Origin: Gammaproteobacteria bacterium UBA2965
GTDB lineage: Bacteria; Pseudomonadota; Gammaproteobacteria; Pseudomonadales; Azotimanducaceae
Length of the DNA: 64,000 nucleotides
Direction of reading: 5' to 3'
Assembly: GCA_002348385.1 (NCBI GenBank)
Contig: DEBD01000028.1
Span: 1 to 64,000, forward strand
The stretch's first letter is position 1, and every line of letters starts with the position of its first letter. Position numbers and translations under genes: made by a program. The notes beneath the pieces were generated by a model that had not been told where the DNA came from, did no database searches, and saw nothing but the letters and a program-made list of their open reading frames with translations. Positions 16,218-25,266 of the stretch are shown here, one piece after another.

Positions 16218-16565
16218 ATTAAAATTCGTGCCGTCGTGCTAGTGATTTTTTTAGTGCCCATGTGTGCCCTCGCCGCAAAAGGCTCGGATCTTCTGAAACT
16301 ATGCGAATCAGCTGACCCCACGAGTCGACAGCATTGTGAAATCTATGTTCGGGGGGTCGTCCAAGGCGGGCTAGCAATGCAGCCAGGGTTAGCGTCGCCG
16401 ACATCTCTGCTCTCGATCTGTGTGCCGGCCGACGTCTCTGGCCCGGAAGGAAGGCTGATCTTTGTGGACTATGCCAACAAGAATCCCCAAGATCTGTATT
16501 TGTGGGATGCCGGCATAGTGCTACTTGCTTTCTCCGCAGCCTTTCCCTGTCAAAGTGCCGAATAG
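16218..16565 (+). CDS. secreted Rap1a/Tai-like protein
   Basis: About 115 aa: a signal peptide (hydrophobic core VVLVIFLVPM ending ALAA) and a small domain with four cysteines in the order LLKLCES, QHCEIYVRG, LSICVPADV and AFPCQSAE. This spacing resembles the Rap1a/Tai family, which includes periplasmic immunity proteins to type VI amidase effectors. No effector gene is next to it, so an immunity role is speculative. The best start appears to be ATT at 16218, giving a normal MKIR n-region with GAGGA 7 nt upstream; otherwise a GTG at 16236 gives a signal peptide without a basic n-region. Confidence 0.6.
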   Translation: MKIRAVVLVIFLVPMCALAAKGSDLLKLCESADPTSRQHCEIYVRGVVQGGLAMQPGLASPTSLLSICVPADVSGPEGRLIFVDYANKNPQDLYLWDAGIVLLAFSAAFPCQSAE

Positions 16566-16648
16566 CGGCTAAGCCCTAACCCCGAAGCGAAACGACTTCA
16601 CAACAGACATTCGGCTGACTAACTCACGATAGATGCTAGGTTGGGAAT

Positions 16649-17041
16649 ATGAAGATATACATTTCGAGTGTTTATGTGGACGACCAACAAAAGGCACTTG
16701 AGTTCTATACTGAAACGCTTGGGTTTGTGAAAAAAATGGATATTCCGCTAGGGGAATATCGCTGGCTGACCGTTGTAAGCAAGGACGACCAAAACGGGAC
16801 GGAACTATTGCTTGAACCTAGCGCGCATCCTGCCGTGGCGCCATATCGAGAAGCCCTTGTTTCGGATGGGATACCTTTGGCTTCCTTTCAGGTGGACAAC
16901 CTCGATAAGGAGTATCAGCGCCTATTTGGCGCCGGCGTGAAATTTACTCAACCTCCGGTGGATGCCACCGACGTTAAGATGGCTGTGCTAGAAGATACGT
17001 GTGGGAATCTTATTCAAATTGTCGAGCTGCAGGGTGAGTGA
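16649..17041 (+). CDS. VOC-family (glyoxalase-like) protein
   Basis: A 130-aa protein of the vicinal oxygen chelate superfamily with two beta-alpha-beta-beta-beta modules: SSVYVDDQQKALEFYTETLGF at the N terminus and LASFQVDNLDKEYQRL in the second half. It ends in the typical LEDTCGNLIQIVE, where the glutamate is a usual metal ligand. The family includes glyoxalases, dioxygenases and fosfomycin or bleomycin resistance proteins; nothing here decides between them. Codon use is AT-richer than in the conserved blocks. Confidence 0.85.
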   Translation: MKIYISSVYVDDQQKALEFYTETLGFVKKMDIPLGEYRWLTVVSKDDQNGTELLLEPSAHPAVAPYREALVSDGIPLASFQVDNLDKEYQRLFGAGVKFTQPPVDATDVKMAVLEDTCGNLIQIVELQGE

Positions 17042-17083
17042 GGTGAGCTATCTGGCCACTCATGACCGCATGCAGACTCCTAC

Positions 17084-17102
17084 TGCGCGCTTGAGTATCT
17101 CT
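17084..17102 (+). repeat. 19-nt intergenic repeat, copy 2
   Basis: TGCGCGCTTGAGTATCTCT matches the copy at 14661-14679 at 18 of 19 positions. It lies between the 3' ends of the VOC gene and the sulfotransferase gene. Confidence 0.45.
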
Positions 17103-17144
17103 GTGACAATGCGGTGTGCGTGGATGCCTAGCAGAGTGTTCAAT

Positions 17145-18056
17145 TCAGGCTAAACGCTTCTCTAGGCTTGTGGCGGTTTGGCGGGGTGAAAATTCGTCAT
17201 TGTAAATGTCGTAAAGACCGTACAGGCGCACGATTTCGTAGGCTTGGTCAATTTCCTCTGACGAACGGTTTGCTAACCAATACTTTTCGGCGCGTGCACC
17301 AGCCTGTTGAGTACTGTCGTCCGTTGTCTTGGCGCTAGGTGTTGCCGATTTATTGATGATGAGATCTTTATGAGCGTTGAACAACTCGGTTTCGTTGATC
17401 CTTGAAAAAATACGTTCTATCTGGGTTTCTCGATCTGTCATGAGATTCTCATAAAATATTACGGTGGTGGTGTTCCCGCGCACTTTTAGGTTTCGAAACG
17501 CCCATCGGTACAGCAGACACCAAATTTCCACGTATTCGAGAAAGCGGCTTGTTGTCAGCGAGTTCTCCATGCATTTTTTGTGGATTTCGGAAAAAGAGGA
17601 ATCCATGGTCAGCCTTCCTAAATCAGGATCGGTGTGCCAATAACCGTAGAGGCTTTTCGAGTGTGCAACGGCAAGCGGGTTCCGAATCAACAAAATGGTA
17701 TTGAAGTTGCTTTGATACGCATAGTCGGCAATCAGATGGGCTGTAATCTCCTTTACCAGTACGCCCTTGGGCACTCGTCTGCTATCGATTGTTCGTCGTA
17801 GATTCAGGTTTGCGGCTATAGTGCGCTGGAATTCGGTTAGCGTCAGATCGTCCTTAGTGGGGTAGAGCCTGTCACGCAGTTTTACGATACGTCTACCGTG
17901 CAGTGGTTCGAAGCAATCGATATAACGGTTATCGAAATTGATCAGTTCGCTAAGCCAGGTCGTACCGCTGCGCCCATCACCCAGGATGAGTACGCGACGG
18001 CGTTGCAGCAGTTTCCAAAGTAGTCGCTTGAGCTGAAATCTGTAGCTGTAGTTCAT
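17145..18056 (-). CDS. sulfotransferase-family protein
   Basis: A 303-aa protein with the two PAPS-binding signatures of sulfotransferases: a P-loop-like 5'-phosphosulfate loop GDGRSGTTWLSEL (about residues 26-38) and a 3'-phosphate-binding segment LLIRNPLAVAHSKSLYGYW. It would transfer sulfate from PAPS to a hydroxyl or amine of an unknown acceptor. The gene is visibly AT-richer than its neighbours, with many AAA/AAT/TTT codons, suggesting acquisition by transfer. An alkyl-sulfatase-like gene lies 1.7 kb away on the other strand. Confidence 0.85.
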   Translation of the reverse strand: MNYSYRFQLKRLLWKLLQRRRVLILGDGRSGTTWLSELINFDNRYIDCFEPLHGRRIVKLRDRLYPTKDDLTLTEFQRTIAANLNLRRTIDSRRVPKGVLVKEITAHLIADYAYQSNFNTILLIRNPLAVAHSKSLYGYWHTDPDLGRLTMDSSFSEIHKKCMENSLTTSRFLEYVEIWCLLYRWAFRNLKVRGNTTTVIFYENLMTDRETQIERIFSRINETELFNAHKDLIINKSATPSAKTTDDSTQQAGARAEKYWLANRSSEEIDQAYEIVRLYGLYDIYNDEFSPRQTATSLEKRLA

Positions 18057-18401
18057 AAAGCCAATTGGTTGCTTGGATATGGCTGAAGAAATATTTATGC
18101 CAGCGCGGAGCAGTGGCTAGATCTTGCGGTAATTAGCCTGAAGTTACTGCATCGCGAGATGGGCGAGACGCGCCTTAAAGTGCCAATGATATATGGGTAA
18201 CACACACGGTTTACCTGCGGCAAGCTGTCTGAAAGATTGATACATGGAGGGCATGCAACGGACCTTTTGGTTACGTAGATCTGTGGCAATCACGGCCTGA
18301 CCCGATAATCCATCCGATAGATTTGAGTGCGCGTGGCAAAAAATGGCCTATCAAGCCGTGTATGCCCGTCAGGGAAAATTCGATTTACGCAAAGCCTTTA
18401 G
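18057..18401. other. intergenic region without a visible gene
   Basis: This 345-nt AT-richer stretch lies upstream of the sulfotransferase gene and should hold its promoter. No ORF with a Shine-Dalgarno, repeat or RNA signature could be supported. Confidence 0.4.
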
Positions 18402-18866
18402 TTAACTGAACGAACCTGTTCGATACCATGTTTCGAACATGGGCAGCATCACGGAGTCGATTAGTTCAATGCGAGCTCCGGCAACGTCAACCATGGCGAA
18501 ACCCTGCGGGCCGGGTGCGTCACCGAGTCCGTAGAAAACTAACTCACCGCCGCTTGCAACAAGACGATCGATATCGCCCGCTAGGTCGTCGGTCCAATAA
18601 CCGTTGTGATTTGGCCCCCCATGGAGACTGGCATCAAAAAGCGTGCCCGCAGGGCCTTGAACAACTTCTATTTGCACGGGCCCCTCAACCGAATAGGTGA
18701 ATCGACTGTCGAAGCTTTGCCGCTGATCACCCACCATGATATCCAGAGGGAACACCTGAGGTGGGTGCCATGTGATTCCGGTAGAAGCGCTCAGCTGAGC
18801 CATCGCGGTGTCCACGTTCTCGACCATGTATCCGACGTGAAAGGGCCTGGTTATATCGAATGGCAT
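18402..18866 (-). CDS. VOC-family (glyoxalase/bleomycin resistance-like) protein
   Basis: A 154-aa protein starting MPFDITRPFHVGYMVENVDT, with the first VOC module there and the second around HGGPNHNGYWTDDLAGDIDR, ending in VAGARIELIDSVMLPMFETW. The pattern is that of glyoxalase_4 or methylmalonyl-CoA epimerase-like proteins. The start at 18866 is chosen because GGAGAG lies just upstream; the frame extends 35 codons further with a very Arg-rich, non-family sequence. The substrate is unknown. Confidence 0.8.
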   Translation of the reverse strand: MPFDITRPFHVGYMVENVDTAMAQLSASTGITWHPPQVFPLDIMVGDQRQSFDSRFTYSVEGPVQIEVVQGPAGTLFDASLHGGPNHNGYWTDDLAGDIDRLVASGGELVFYGLGDAPGPQGFAMVDVAGARIELIDSVMLPMFETWYRTGSFS

Positions 18867-19093
18867 ATTCTCTCCTGCGTTCTTGATTGTCGCTCCAAGT
18901 TCCCGCACGGCGCGTCTTGTTGCATTCCATATGCGGCGAGCTAGCCAACGAACGCTGCGCGAGATGCGCAATCCCCCTGGCCTTTACCGAACATTGAAGG
19001 TATCAATTATATCTCAGCGAAGATTGTTCCCCGTATGCGGTCGGGCCTGTAACGGGTCGTTTCTTGTTTGGTTCGCCTGATGTTTTAGGGAGT

Positions 19094-19522
19094 TTATTTC
19101 AGCGCATAAGCGGCGAGGGTTCCGGTTCTTTCTAGGGGGTTCATGACAATCCGATCAAAATTAACGGTTCCATCGGAGATATTTACAAGCTGATGCATAA
19201 CGAGAGTGGGCCCCTTTCTATGCCAGACCCCCACTCCCGAACCAGAGAACATTGTTTCGTCATCAACGTAGCCTCTACCTTGGAAGGTATAAGTGCCGCC
19301 ATTGCCGGTCGCGTTCGATGACAAAACAAAGGATAGATAGACGCGGCCGTAAACGCCCATCTTGCTCTCGGCGTTAATAACAGAAGTGTCATCACCCAGG
19401 GTAACGGATGTAACGTCCAATTCGACAATTGGCTGTCGGGCGTCGATAGCCAATTGATGGTGATCGGCAAAAGCCAAGTTGGCAAGGCTTAAGAGCCCGC
19501 ACAGCAAGAAGGTATGGCGCAT
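19094..19522 (-). CDS. secreted hypothetical protein
   Basis: A 142-aa protein with a clear Sec signal peptide (MRHTFLLCGLLSLANLAFA, then DHHQ). The mature part looks all-beta, with repeated short hydrophobic strands (RVYLSFVLSS, GGTYTFQGRGYVDD, GVGVWHRKGP). I do not recognise a family, though the composition recalls allene-oxide-cyclase-like or lipocalin-type barrels. The ATG at 19522 is preferred over the one at 19537 because AAAGGGAAAA lies directly before it. Confidence 0.65.
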   Translation of the reverse strand: MRHTFLLCGLLSLANLAFADHHQLAIDARQPIVELDVTSVTLGDDTSVINAESKMGVYGRVYLSFVLSSNATGNGGTYTFQGRGYVDDETMFSGSGVGVWHRKGPTLVMHQLVNISDGTVNFDRIVMNPLERTGTLAAYALK

Positions 19523-19795
19523 TGTTTTCCCTTTCATTAAGAAGCGTTAAAAGCGTGTCTTCTATAATTAGCATAAGAACCTTGCTTGAACAAACTGCTA
19601 CCTATGATCAAGGCTGCGCTCGGATATTAGGTGACTTGGCGGGTCTTCTCCGCGCGCAAAGCTAAGCAGGTGCCGCAGTCGCGCTGTACGAAAATAGACA
19701 TCTATCAGAGCGAAAGCTCTGGAGCTGATTCGGCTCTTGTGTGTGGTGTGTACGAGAGACAGAATCTGGCGGAATGGGCTAACAAGGAGCAGTCG

Positions 19796-21091
19796 ATGGC
19801 AGATCTGCTGGGCATGTCGAGCAAAATTATTGATGAAGGGTCAGGGGAGGCGGCCGGCCCTATTAACCGCATCAACCACGAACTCTCGGAGTTGTCTGAC
19901 GACGTCGCGGTGGTGGAGGCTTTTTCTCATTGCGTGCTGTTCAAAACCGATGATGGCATTGCCGCATTCGACACTAGCGGTGCCGCAGGCGGTGGGCGCG
20001 TGGTGGAAGCCGTTCGGGAATGGAGCGACGCACGTTTCAACACCATCGTCTACACCCACGGCCACGTTGATCACGTAGGTGGCTGTGGCGCGTTTTTGGC
20101 GGATGCGAAGGATCGCGGTGACCCGCGTCCTCGTATTGCCGGGCATGAAAATGTGCCCAGGCGGTTCGATCGTTACGATTTAACTAATGGTTACAATCTG
20201 GTGATCAATCAGCGGCAGTTCGGTCAGTTTCGGCGACGCGGCTACTACATTGGTGGTGAAGTGGGTCGATTCTTGCCGTCGGATTCCTCCAAGCCCGACA
20301 CGATTTATCGAGACAGCCTGGATTTGGAGGTGGGTGACCTGAAGCTTGAGTTGCGTCATGCCAGAGGTGAGACAGACGACCACACGTGGGGCTGGATCGA
20401 GCGGCATAAGGCCATCTGCGCAGGCGATTTTTTTATTTGGAACTTTCCAAACGCCGGCAATCCTCAGAAGGTGCAACGCTATCCGGCGGAATGGGCGGCT
20501 GCTATGCGTGCCATGGCATCCATGGACGCGGAGCTTTTCATTCCGGCCCACGGTCTGCCCATAGCGGGCTCTGCCCGAATCAAGCGCGTACTCACGGAAG
20601 TGGCAGAAGTACTCGAATACCTGGTAGGGGAGACACTGTCGATGATGAATGAGGGTTGCCGATTGAATGATATCGTGCATACGGTGAAGGTTGATCCAGC
20701 GGAACTCGAAAAACCCTACCTAAAGCCCTTGTACGATGAGCCAGAGTTCGTCGTGCGAAATATCTGGCGGTACTACGGTGGTTGGTACGACGGTAATCCG
20801 GCGCACCTTAAGCCTGCAAGCGATGTGGTACTGGCTCAGGAGATTGCTGCCTTGGCAGGCGGGGGACAGGCGCTTGCCGTTCGGGCCCAGGAGCTTGTAG
20901 AGGGTGACATACGGCTTGCGTGTCATCTTGTGGAGATGGCTGTGCTGGCCGAGCCCGAAAGCCCCCAGGTCCACTCGATACGCAGCGAGATATATCAGCT
21001 GCGACGAGACCAAGAAACGTCGCTTATGGCTAAGGGGATATTCGGCGCTGCTTCCAACGAGTCAAAAGATAAGAGCGAGGAAGGCGGCTAG
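19796..21091 (+). CDS. alkyl-sulfatase-like MBL-fold metallo-hydrolase
   Basis: A 431-aa protein with an N-terminal metallo-beta-lactamase domain (THGHVDHVGG near residue 87; GETDDHTWGW near 200; IPAHGLP near 255) followed by an alpha-helical domain (AEVLEYLVGE, RNIWRYYGGWYDGNP) as in the dimerisation region of SdsA1-type alkyl sulfatases. It may hydrolyse an alkyl sulfate ester, but many relatives have other or unknown substrates. It lacks the C-terminal SCP2-like domain of long alkyl sulfatases. The ATG at 19796 has AAGGAG 7 nt upstream; a 55-codon in-frame extension is not family-like. Confidence 0.8.
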   Translation: MADLLGMSSKIIDEGSGEAAGPINRINHELSELSDDVAVVEAFSHCVLFKTDDGIAAFDTSGAAGGGRVVEAVREWSDARFNTIVYTHGHVDHVGGCGAFLADAKDRGDPRPRIAGHENVPRRFDRYDLTNGYNLVINQRQFGQFRRRGYYIGGEVGRFLPSDSSKPDTIYRDSLDLEVGDLKLELRHARGETDDHTWGWIERHKAICAGDFFIWNFPNAGNPQKVQRYPAEWAAAMRAMASMDAELFIPAHGLPIAGSARIKRVLTEVAEVLEYLVGETLSMMNEGCRLNDIVHTVKVDPAELEKPYLKPLYDEPEFVVRNIWRYYGGWYDGNPAHLKPASDVVLAQEIAALAGGGQALAVRAQELVEGDIRLACHLVEMAVLAEPESPQVHSIRSEIYQLRRDQETSLMAKGIFGAASNESKDKSEEGG

Positions 21092-21311
21092 AGCGATTCG
21101 TTGTGGACGCGAAATAGACCTCACAGCGCGTACTGCGAGCTGGTATTTTCCTGTTTGTAGAGGAAGGTCCTCGCAGGTCTATATAATGCCTCGGGGCGTA
21201 ACGTGATGCTTGGTGTCAGCGGATACTGTCCGCGCGTACGGCCGGTTCGGGCTGGTTGGCGTTGCACTGCGTACTTCAACCTTGGCTGCATTGTCGCTGG
21301 TGGGGGCTGGC

Positions 21312-22457
21312 GTGTACATTGATGAGTTGCTAGACGATATCGCGGCTCAGGCTGCAGAGGCGGATCGCACAAAAAGTGTGAGTTCGGACATTATTGGCGC
21401 CATCAAGGCCAATGACGTTATGCGGCTGAGTGCCAGTCCTGAGCTCGGTGGATTGAATGCCGGGGTTGCGGCGATTGGCCGGGAACTGGAAATGCTGGCG
21501 CCCGCCTGCTCGTCTACTGCTTGGTGTTTGTGGAACCATTTGTGCACCTTCCATTTGTTCTGCGGCATGCTGGGGCCGTCTCATAGCGAACTACTGTCTG
21601 GCATTACGGTGCGACAGGAATGGGTTTGCTTTCCCGCGGGTGCGAGCACCGCTGTTCGGGCAGAGACTGAGAGCGGGCAGTTCACATTGCGGGGTAGCGC
21701 GGCATTCGGCTCCGGCGCGCGATATGCGGAGTGGGCCGGTGTGAGCTTCGTGGAAGAGGATGGTAAGCCTGAATTCACGATGGTGGACCTGCGTGTTCCT
21801 GGCGTGCGCATTGATCCGACATGGCACGCGATGAGTCTGCGTGCGTCGGCGACGGACCATGTGCATTACGACGGAGTTGTGGTGCCTGCGGGGCGCCGCG
21901 AGCCTTTTCACTTGCGGTATCGCGAGGTGTTCCGTGATCCGCGCTATGCCATGATTCACCACCGCTATCGAGAAGACTGGGTGGCGCTGTCGGATCTGTG
22001 GTTAGGAGCGATGGCGGTGGGAGTTTCCCAGGCAGCGTTGGATGAATGCTGCGCTGGCATTCAGGAGCGGGTTGCTATTTTGGGCACCAAGATGGTGGAG
22101 CGGCCTACCATTCATGTGAACCTGGGGCAGGCAGGCGCGCTGATTGCGGCTGCGCGCGATACGGTGTTCGCTGCTTTGTCGGAAACGGATGAACGCATCG
22201 CCAATGAAGTGATACCGGTTGAGTCGGACTATTTGCGGCAGGTGAGCGCCAGCATGCAGGCGCTGCAACTTTGTGACGACGCTATGCGCTTGATCCTGCG
22301 GGTTCTTGGGGGCAATGGTCTGCGGGAAGGGGGAACCTTCGAGAGGCGTTACCGTGACTTTCAGGCTATGCCGCTGCACATCAACGCTCATCGCGACCGT
22401 GTTACAGAGCAGTTCGGCCGCCATCTGTTGGGCCTGCAAACGCAAAACCCATTTTAA
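21312..22457 (+). CDS. acyl-CoA dehydrogenase-like flavoenzyme (group D monooxygenase type)
   Basis: About 381 aa with the acyl-CoA dehydrogenase fold but closer in pattern to the HsaA/HpaH/DszC-type flavin-dependent monooxygenases or hydroxylases: ELEMLAPACSSTAWCLWNH, FTLRGSAAFGSGARYAEWAG, a central DHVHYDGVVVP and C-terminal RVLGGNGLREGGTFERRYRDF. Such enzymes use reduced flavin and oxygen on aromatic, steroid or thiophene substrates. The start is uncertain: the frame is open from 21210 (TTG), but the GTG at 21312 with an upstream GGGGG gives a family-like N terminus. It follows the alkyl-sulfatase-like gene on the same strand. Confidence 0.75.
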   Translation: MYIDELLDDIAAQAAEADRTKSVSSDIIGAIKANDVMRLSASPELGGLNAGVAAIGRELEMLAPACSSTAWCLWNHLCTFHLFCGMLGPSHSELLSGITVRQEWVCFPAGASTAVRAETESGQFTLRGSAAFGSGARYAEWAGVSFVEEDGKPEFTMVDLRVPGVRIDPTWHAMSLRASATDHVHYDGVVVPAGRREPFHLRYREVFRDPRYAMIHHRYREDWVALSDLWLGAMAVGVSQAALDECCAGIQERVAILGTKMVERPTIHVNLGQAGALIAAARDTVFAALSETDERIANEVIPVESDYLRQVSASMQALQLCDDAMRLILRVLGGNGLREGGTFERRYRDFQAMPLHINAHRDRVTEQFGRHLLGLQTQNPF

Positions 22458-22498
22458 TCCAGCAAACAGACTGGTCCGTTAGAACCGATCCTGCTCGT

Positions 22499-23371
22499 CT
22501 AATCTTTTGTTGCCGGTATCACCCGCTCTGCGAATTCTTCCATACGCTCCAGGCCGCCTGGACCCGCGAAAAAGAATGCGGGCACCATAATACGGCTAAC
22601 CCCTAGCTTGGCTAACTGCTCTACGCCGGCAGCTGGGTCGGCCATCTGCGCTCCGAACATGGCGTTGATCTGAATGCTGTCGGGGTCACGATCCGCTTTC
22701 TGCGCAGCCGTGCGCACCCGCTCCAATAGAGCGCCCAGACGTTCGGGGTCGCCCTCACCGGGAAAATAGCCGTCCGCAATTTTTACTGCGCGGTTAATGG
22801 CGGCGTCGGTGTCGCCACCTACGATGACGGGGATCGAGCCATTTACCGGACGGGGACTGCAGGTGACGGGTTCGAAATCTACGAATTCACCGTGGTACTC
22901 GGCGTGGGGAGATGCCCACAATGCGCGCATTGCTGCGATGTATTCGTCGTTACGTGCGCCGCGGCGTTCCCAAGGAATGCCCAGCGCGTCGAATTCCTCT
23001 TTCATCCAGCCCACGCCCAATCCAAGCTCAACGCGCCCTCCGGCAAGTTGGTCTAGAGTGGCCAGCTCCTTAGCCAGTATGAGCGGATTGCGCTGTGGCA
23101 CGATGAGAATGCAGGTGCCTAGGCGTAGCGTGGGCGCGGCGGCGGCGGCAAAGGCCAGCCAAATCAGTGGATCGGGAACTGGTGTGTCGGGCTCGGCAGG
23201 AATTTTTCCGTCTGCGCTGTATGGGTATTTGGACTCAATATTGGACGGCATGATGACGTGCTCACCGCCCCACACCGACTCGAAACCAGCGGCTTCCGCG
23301 CGTTGGCAGAGTTCCAGCGTGGTGGCTCCGTCTATGGCTATGCTGCTCCCGAAGGTGAGACCGACTTTCAT
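22499..23371 (-). CDS. LLM-class (luciferase-like) flavin oxidoreductase
   Basis: A 290-aa TIM-barrel enzyme of the bacterial luciferase/F420-dependent superfamily. Characteristic segments are AEAAGFESVWGGEHV, RLGTCILIVPQRNPLILAKELATLDQLAGGRVELGLGVGW and PVIVGGDTDAAINRAV. The family uses F420 or FMN, and the cofactor cannot be told from the sequence alone. The start at 23371 has AGGAAG upstream; the frame extends 40 codons beyond. Divergent from the SDR gene, with about 160 nt between. One of five LLM genes in the window. Confidence 0.88.
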   Translation of the reverse strand: MKVGLTFGSSIAIDGATTLELCQRAEAAGFESVWGGEHVIMPSNIESKYPYSADGKIPAEPDTPVPDPLIWLAFAAAAAPTLRLGTCILIVPQRNPLILAKELATLDQLAGGRVELGLGVGWMKEEFDALGIPWERRGARNDEYIAAMRALWASPHAEYHGEFVDFEPVTCSPRPVNGSIPVIVGGDTDAAINRAVKIADGYFPGEGDPERLGALLERVRTAAQKADRDPDSIQINAMFGAQMADPAAGVEQLAKLGVSRIMVPAFFFAGPGGLERMEEFAERVIPATKD

Positions 23372-23534
23372 TGTTCTTCCTGTTAAAAAGTTAGTTGATC
23401 CTACAGGCCCGTGCGCATGCGCGGCAACGTCTGAGGGCGGATTAACGGTTACCTGCACTATGCATGCGGGCCAAGCGTCTCCCGAGATCACATGATACGC
23501 TCATGCTCAATTCAATCTGATTGGGGACGGGCGA

Positions 23535-24257
23535 ATGGCGACGGTATTGGTTACGGGTGCGGGCACTGGTTTCGGCAAAGGCATTAGTTTGGCTTTGGCG
23601 GAGCGCGGCCATGACGTAATAGCGACCACGGAGTCCGACGAGCAGGCGGCGGCACTCGCTGCAGAGGCGCCCCAGCTCACGGTGGAGCGCCTCGACATCA
23701 CCACAGACGACGTGGACAAGGTCTCGCAGTGGGACATCGACGTACTTATCAACAACGCCGCCATGGGCCGCACTGGGCCGCTTGCCGACGTGCCCGTGGA
23801 CCTGGTTCGCAAGATGTTCGAGGTAAACGTGTTTGGCACGCTGGCCATCACTCAGAAGGTACTTGCCGGCATGATCCCTCGGGGCTCCGGGCGCATTATC
23901 ATGGTGTCCTCGGTGGCTGGCCTCAATGCGTTCCCCGCATTCGGACCCTACGTGATGACCAAGCACGCATTGGAGGCAATGGGCAAAGGCATGCGCGCGG
24001 AGCTGGCGCCTCAGGGCGTTGACGTGTGCATGATCAATCCGGGTGCCCACAACACGGGATTCAACGACTCCATGGCAGCCAGCATGTGGGAGTGGTTCGA
24101 CGAAAACTCTCTGCAATGGCCGAACAAGGCTATGTTTAGCGCAGTGCGGGATGCCGCTACCACTGACCAGCTGGACCCGGCTGACGTGGTGGGCAAACTG
24201 GTGGAGCTGACCGAGGCGGAGACTACCGAGGAGCACAACCTGGTGCCCCCTGCGTAG
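23535..24257 (+). CDS. SDR-family oxidoreductase
   Basis: A 240-aa short-chain dehydrogenase with TGAGTGFGKG at residues 7-16, NNAA near 73, catalytic Ser in IIMVSSVAG and YVMTK near 139. It is of the classical type, and its C-terminal part (DPADVVGKLVELTEAE) is typical of uncharacterised environmental SDRs. Substrate unknown. It precedes a hormone-sensitive-lipase-type hydrolase and a cupin on the same strand, which may form a transcription unit. Confidence 0.88.
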   Translation: MATVLVTGAGTGFGKGISLALAERGHDVIATTESDEQAAALAAEAPQLTVERLDITTDDVDKVSQWDIDVLINNAAMGRTGPLADVPVDLVRKMFEVNVFGTLAITQKVLAGMIPRGSGRIIMVSSVAGLNAFPAFGPYVMTKHALEAMGKGMRAELAPQGVDVCMINPGAHNTGFNDSMAASMWEWFDENSLQWPNKAMFSAVRDAATTDQLDPADVVGKLVELTEAETTEEHNLVPPA

Positions 24258-24318
24258 CAGCCAGACGGCTGCTCAGGCACAAGCGCGTCACGTAAATGAA
24301 CTGCACGCAAGGGAAACA

Positions 24319-25266
24319 ATGAACCTCGACTACTCGAACATCGATCCGGTGCTGCTGGCCGGTCTGGACAACGCGCCTCCGGGCCTGGACAAGCTCACTC
24401 GCAATACGGTGTTGAAAGTGCGCGCCAGTCGAGCGGCCATGCCCGCACCAGAGGTGGAGACCGACGTCTTCACCACGGAGCGATTCATTCCCTCGGAAGC
24501 TGGCGACATACGGCTGCTGATCTACGAGCACCCGGAGCGAACCGATGGGCCTGGCGTGTTGTGGATTCACGGTGGTGGCTACGTGCTTGGCACCGCGGAA
24601 GACGACAGCGCCCGCCTCATTGCCGATGAGCTGCGTTGCGCGGTGGTATCCGTGGACTACCGGCTTGCTCCGGAGCACCTGTTTCCCGCTGGCGTGGAGG
24701 ATTGTTTTGCCGCGCTGCTGTGGATGGTAGAGCACGCCGCAGAGCTGCGAGTGGATCCGGATCGATTGGCAGTCGCCGGTCCCAGTGGTGGGGGTGGCCT
24801 GGCCGCAGGCCTTGCGCTGCTCAATCGTGATCGCGGCGGTCCGAAGCTGCGCCTGCAGCTGTTGTTATACCCCATGATCGACAACCTGCACGACACCCCG
24901 TCGGGTCAGTATGTGGATCATCCTGTTTGGAACCGCCGTACCTCTCTGGACGCCTGGGAGATGTATCTGGGCGGCACCCCGGGGGCTGGCGCTTCCTGCT
25001 ACGCGGCGGCCACCCGGGCAACGGATCTTTCCGGATTGCCGCCGGCATACATCTGCGTGGGTTCCGAGGACCTGTTTCGAGACGAAGACATCGACTACGC
25101 GCGGCGCCTGATACACGCCGGCGTGCCCACGGAGCTTGCCGTGTATCCAGGGCTGTATCACGGCGGCGACCTGTTCGTGCCTAATGCGCCCGTCAGCGTC
25201 AGGCTCCGAGCGGGGTTCCTCAGGGCGCTGGGCGATGCATTGTCCATAGAGGCAGATCATGGGTGA
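24319..25266 (+). CDS. alpha/beta hydrolase, hormone-sensitive lipase family
   Basis: A 315-aa esterase or lipase. The oxyanion-hole motif HGGGYV is near residue 80 and the nucleophile elbow is GPSGGG (Ser near 156). The catalytic acid is likely in VGSEDLFRDEDIDYA and the catalytic His in YPGLYHGG near the end. Enzymes of this family cleave short to medium acyl esters. The ATG follows AAGGGAAAC. The 3' end overlaps the next cupin gene by 8 nt. Confidence 0.9.
   Translation: MNLDYSNIDPVLLAGLDNAPPGLDKLTRNTVLKVRASRAAMPAPEVETDVFTTERFIPSEAGDIRLLIYEHPERTDGPGVLWIHGGGYVLGTAEDDSARLIADELRCAVVSVDYRLAPEHLFPAGVEDCFAALLWMVEHAAELRVDPDRLAVAGPSGGGGLAAGLALLNRDRGGPKLRLQLLLYPMIDNLHDTPSGQYVDHPVWNRRTSLDAWEMYLGGTPGAGASCYAAATRATDLSGLPPAYICVGSEDLFRDEDIDYARRLIHAGVPTELAVYPGLYHGGDLFVPNAPVSVRLRAGFLRALGDALSIEADHG

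Noticed and set aside
16566..16648. Gap between two small genes considered as an integron attC site
   Set aside because: The paired core sites (RYYYAAC and GTTRRRY) and the palindromic arrangement are not present, and the genes of the region are not all in one orientation.
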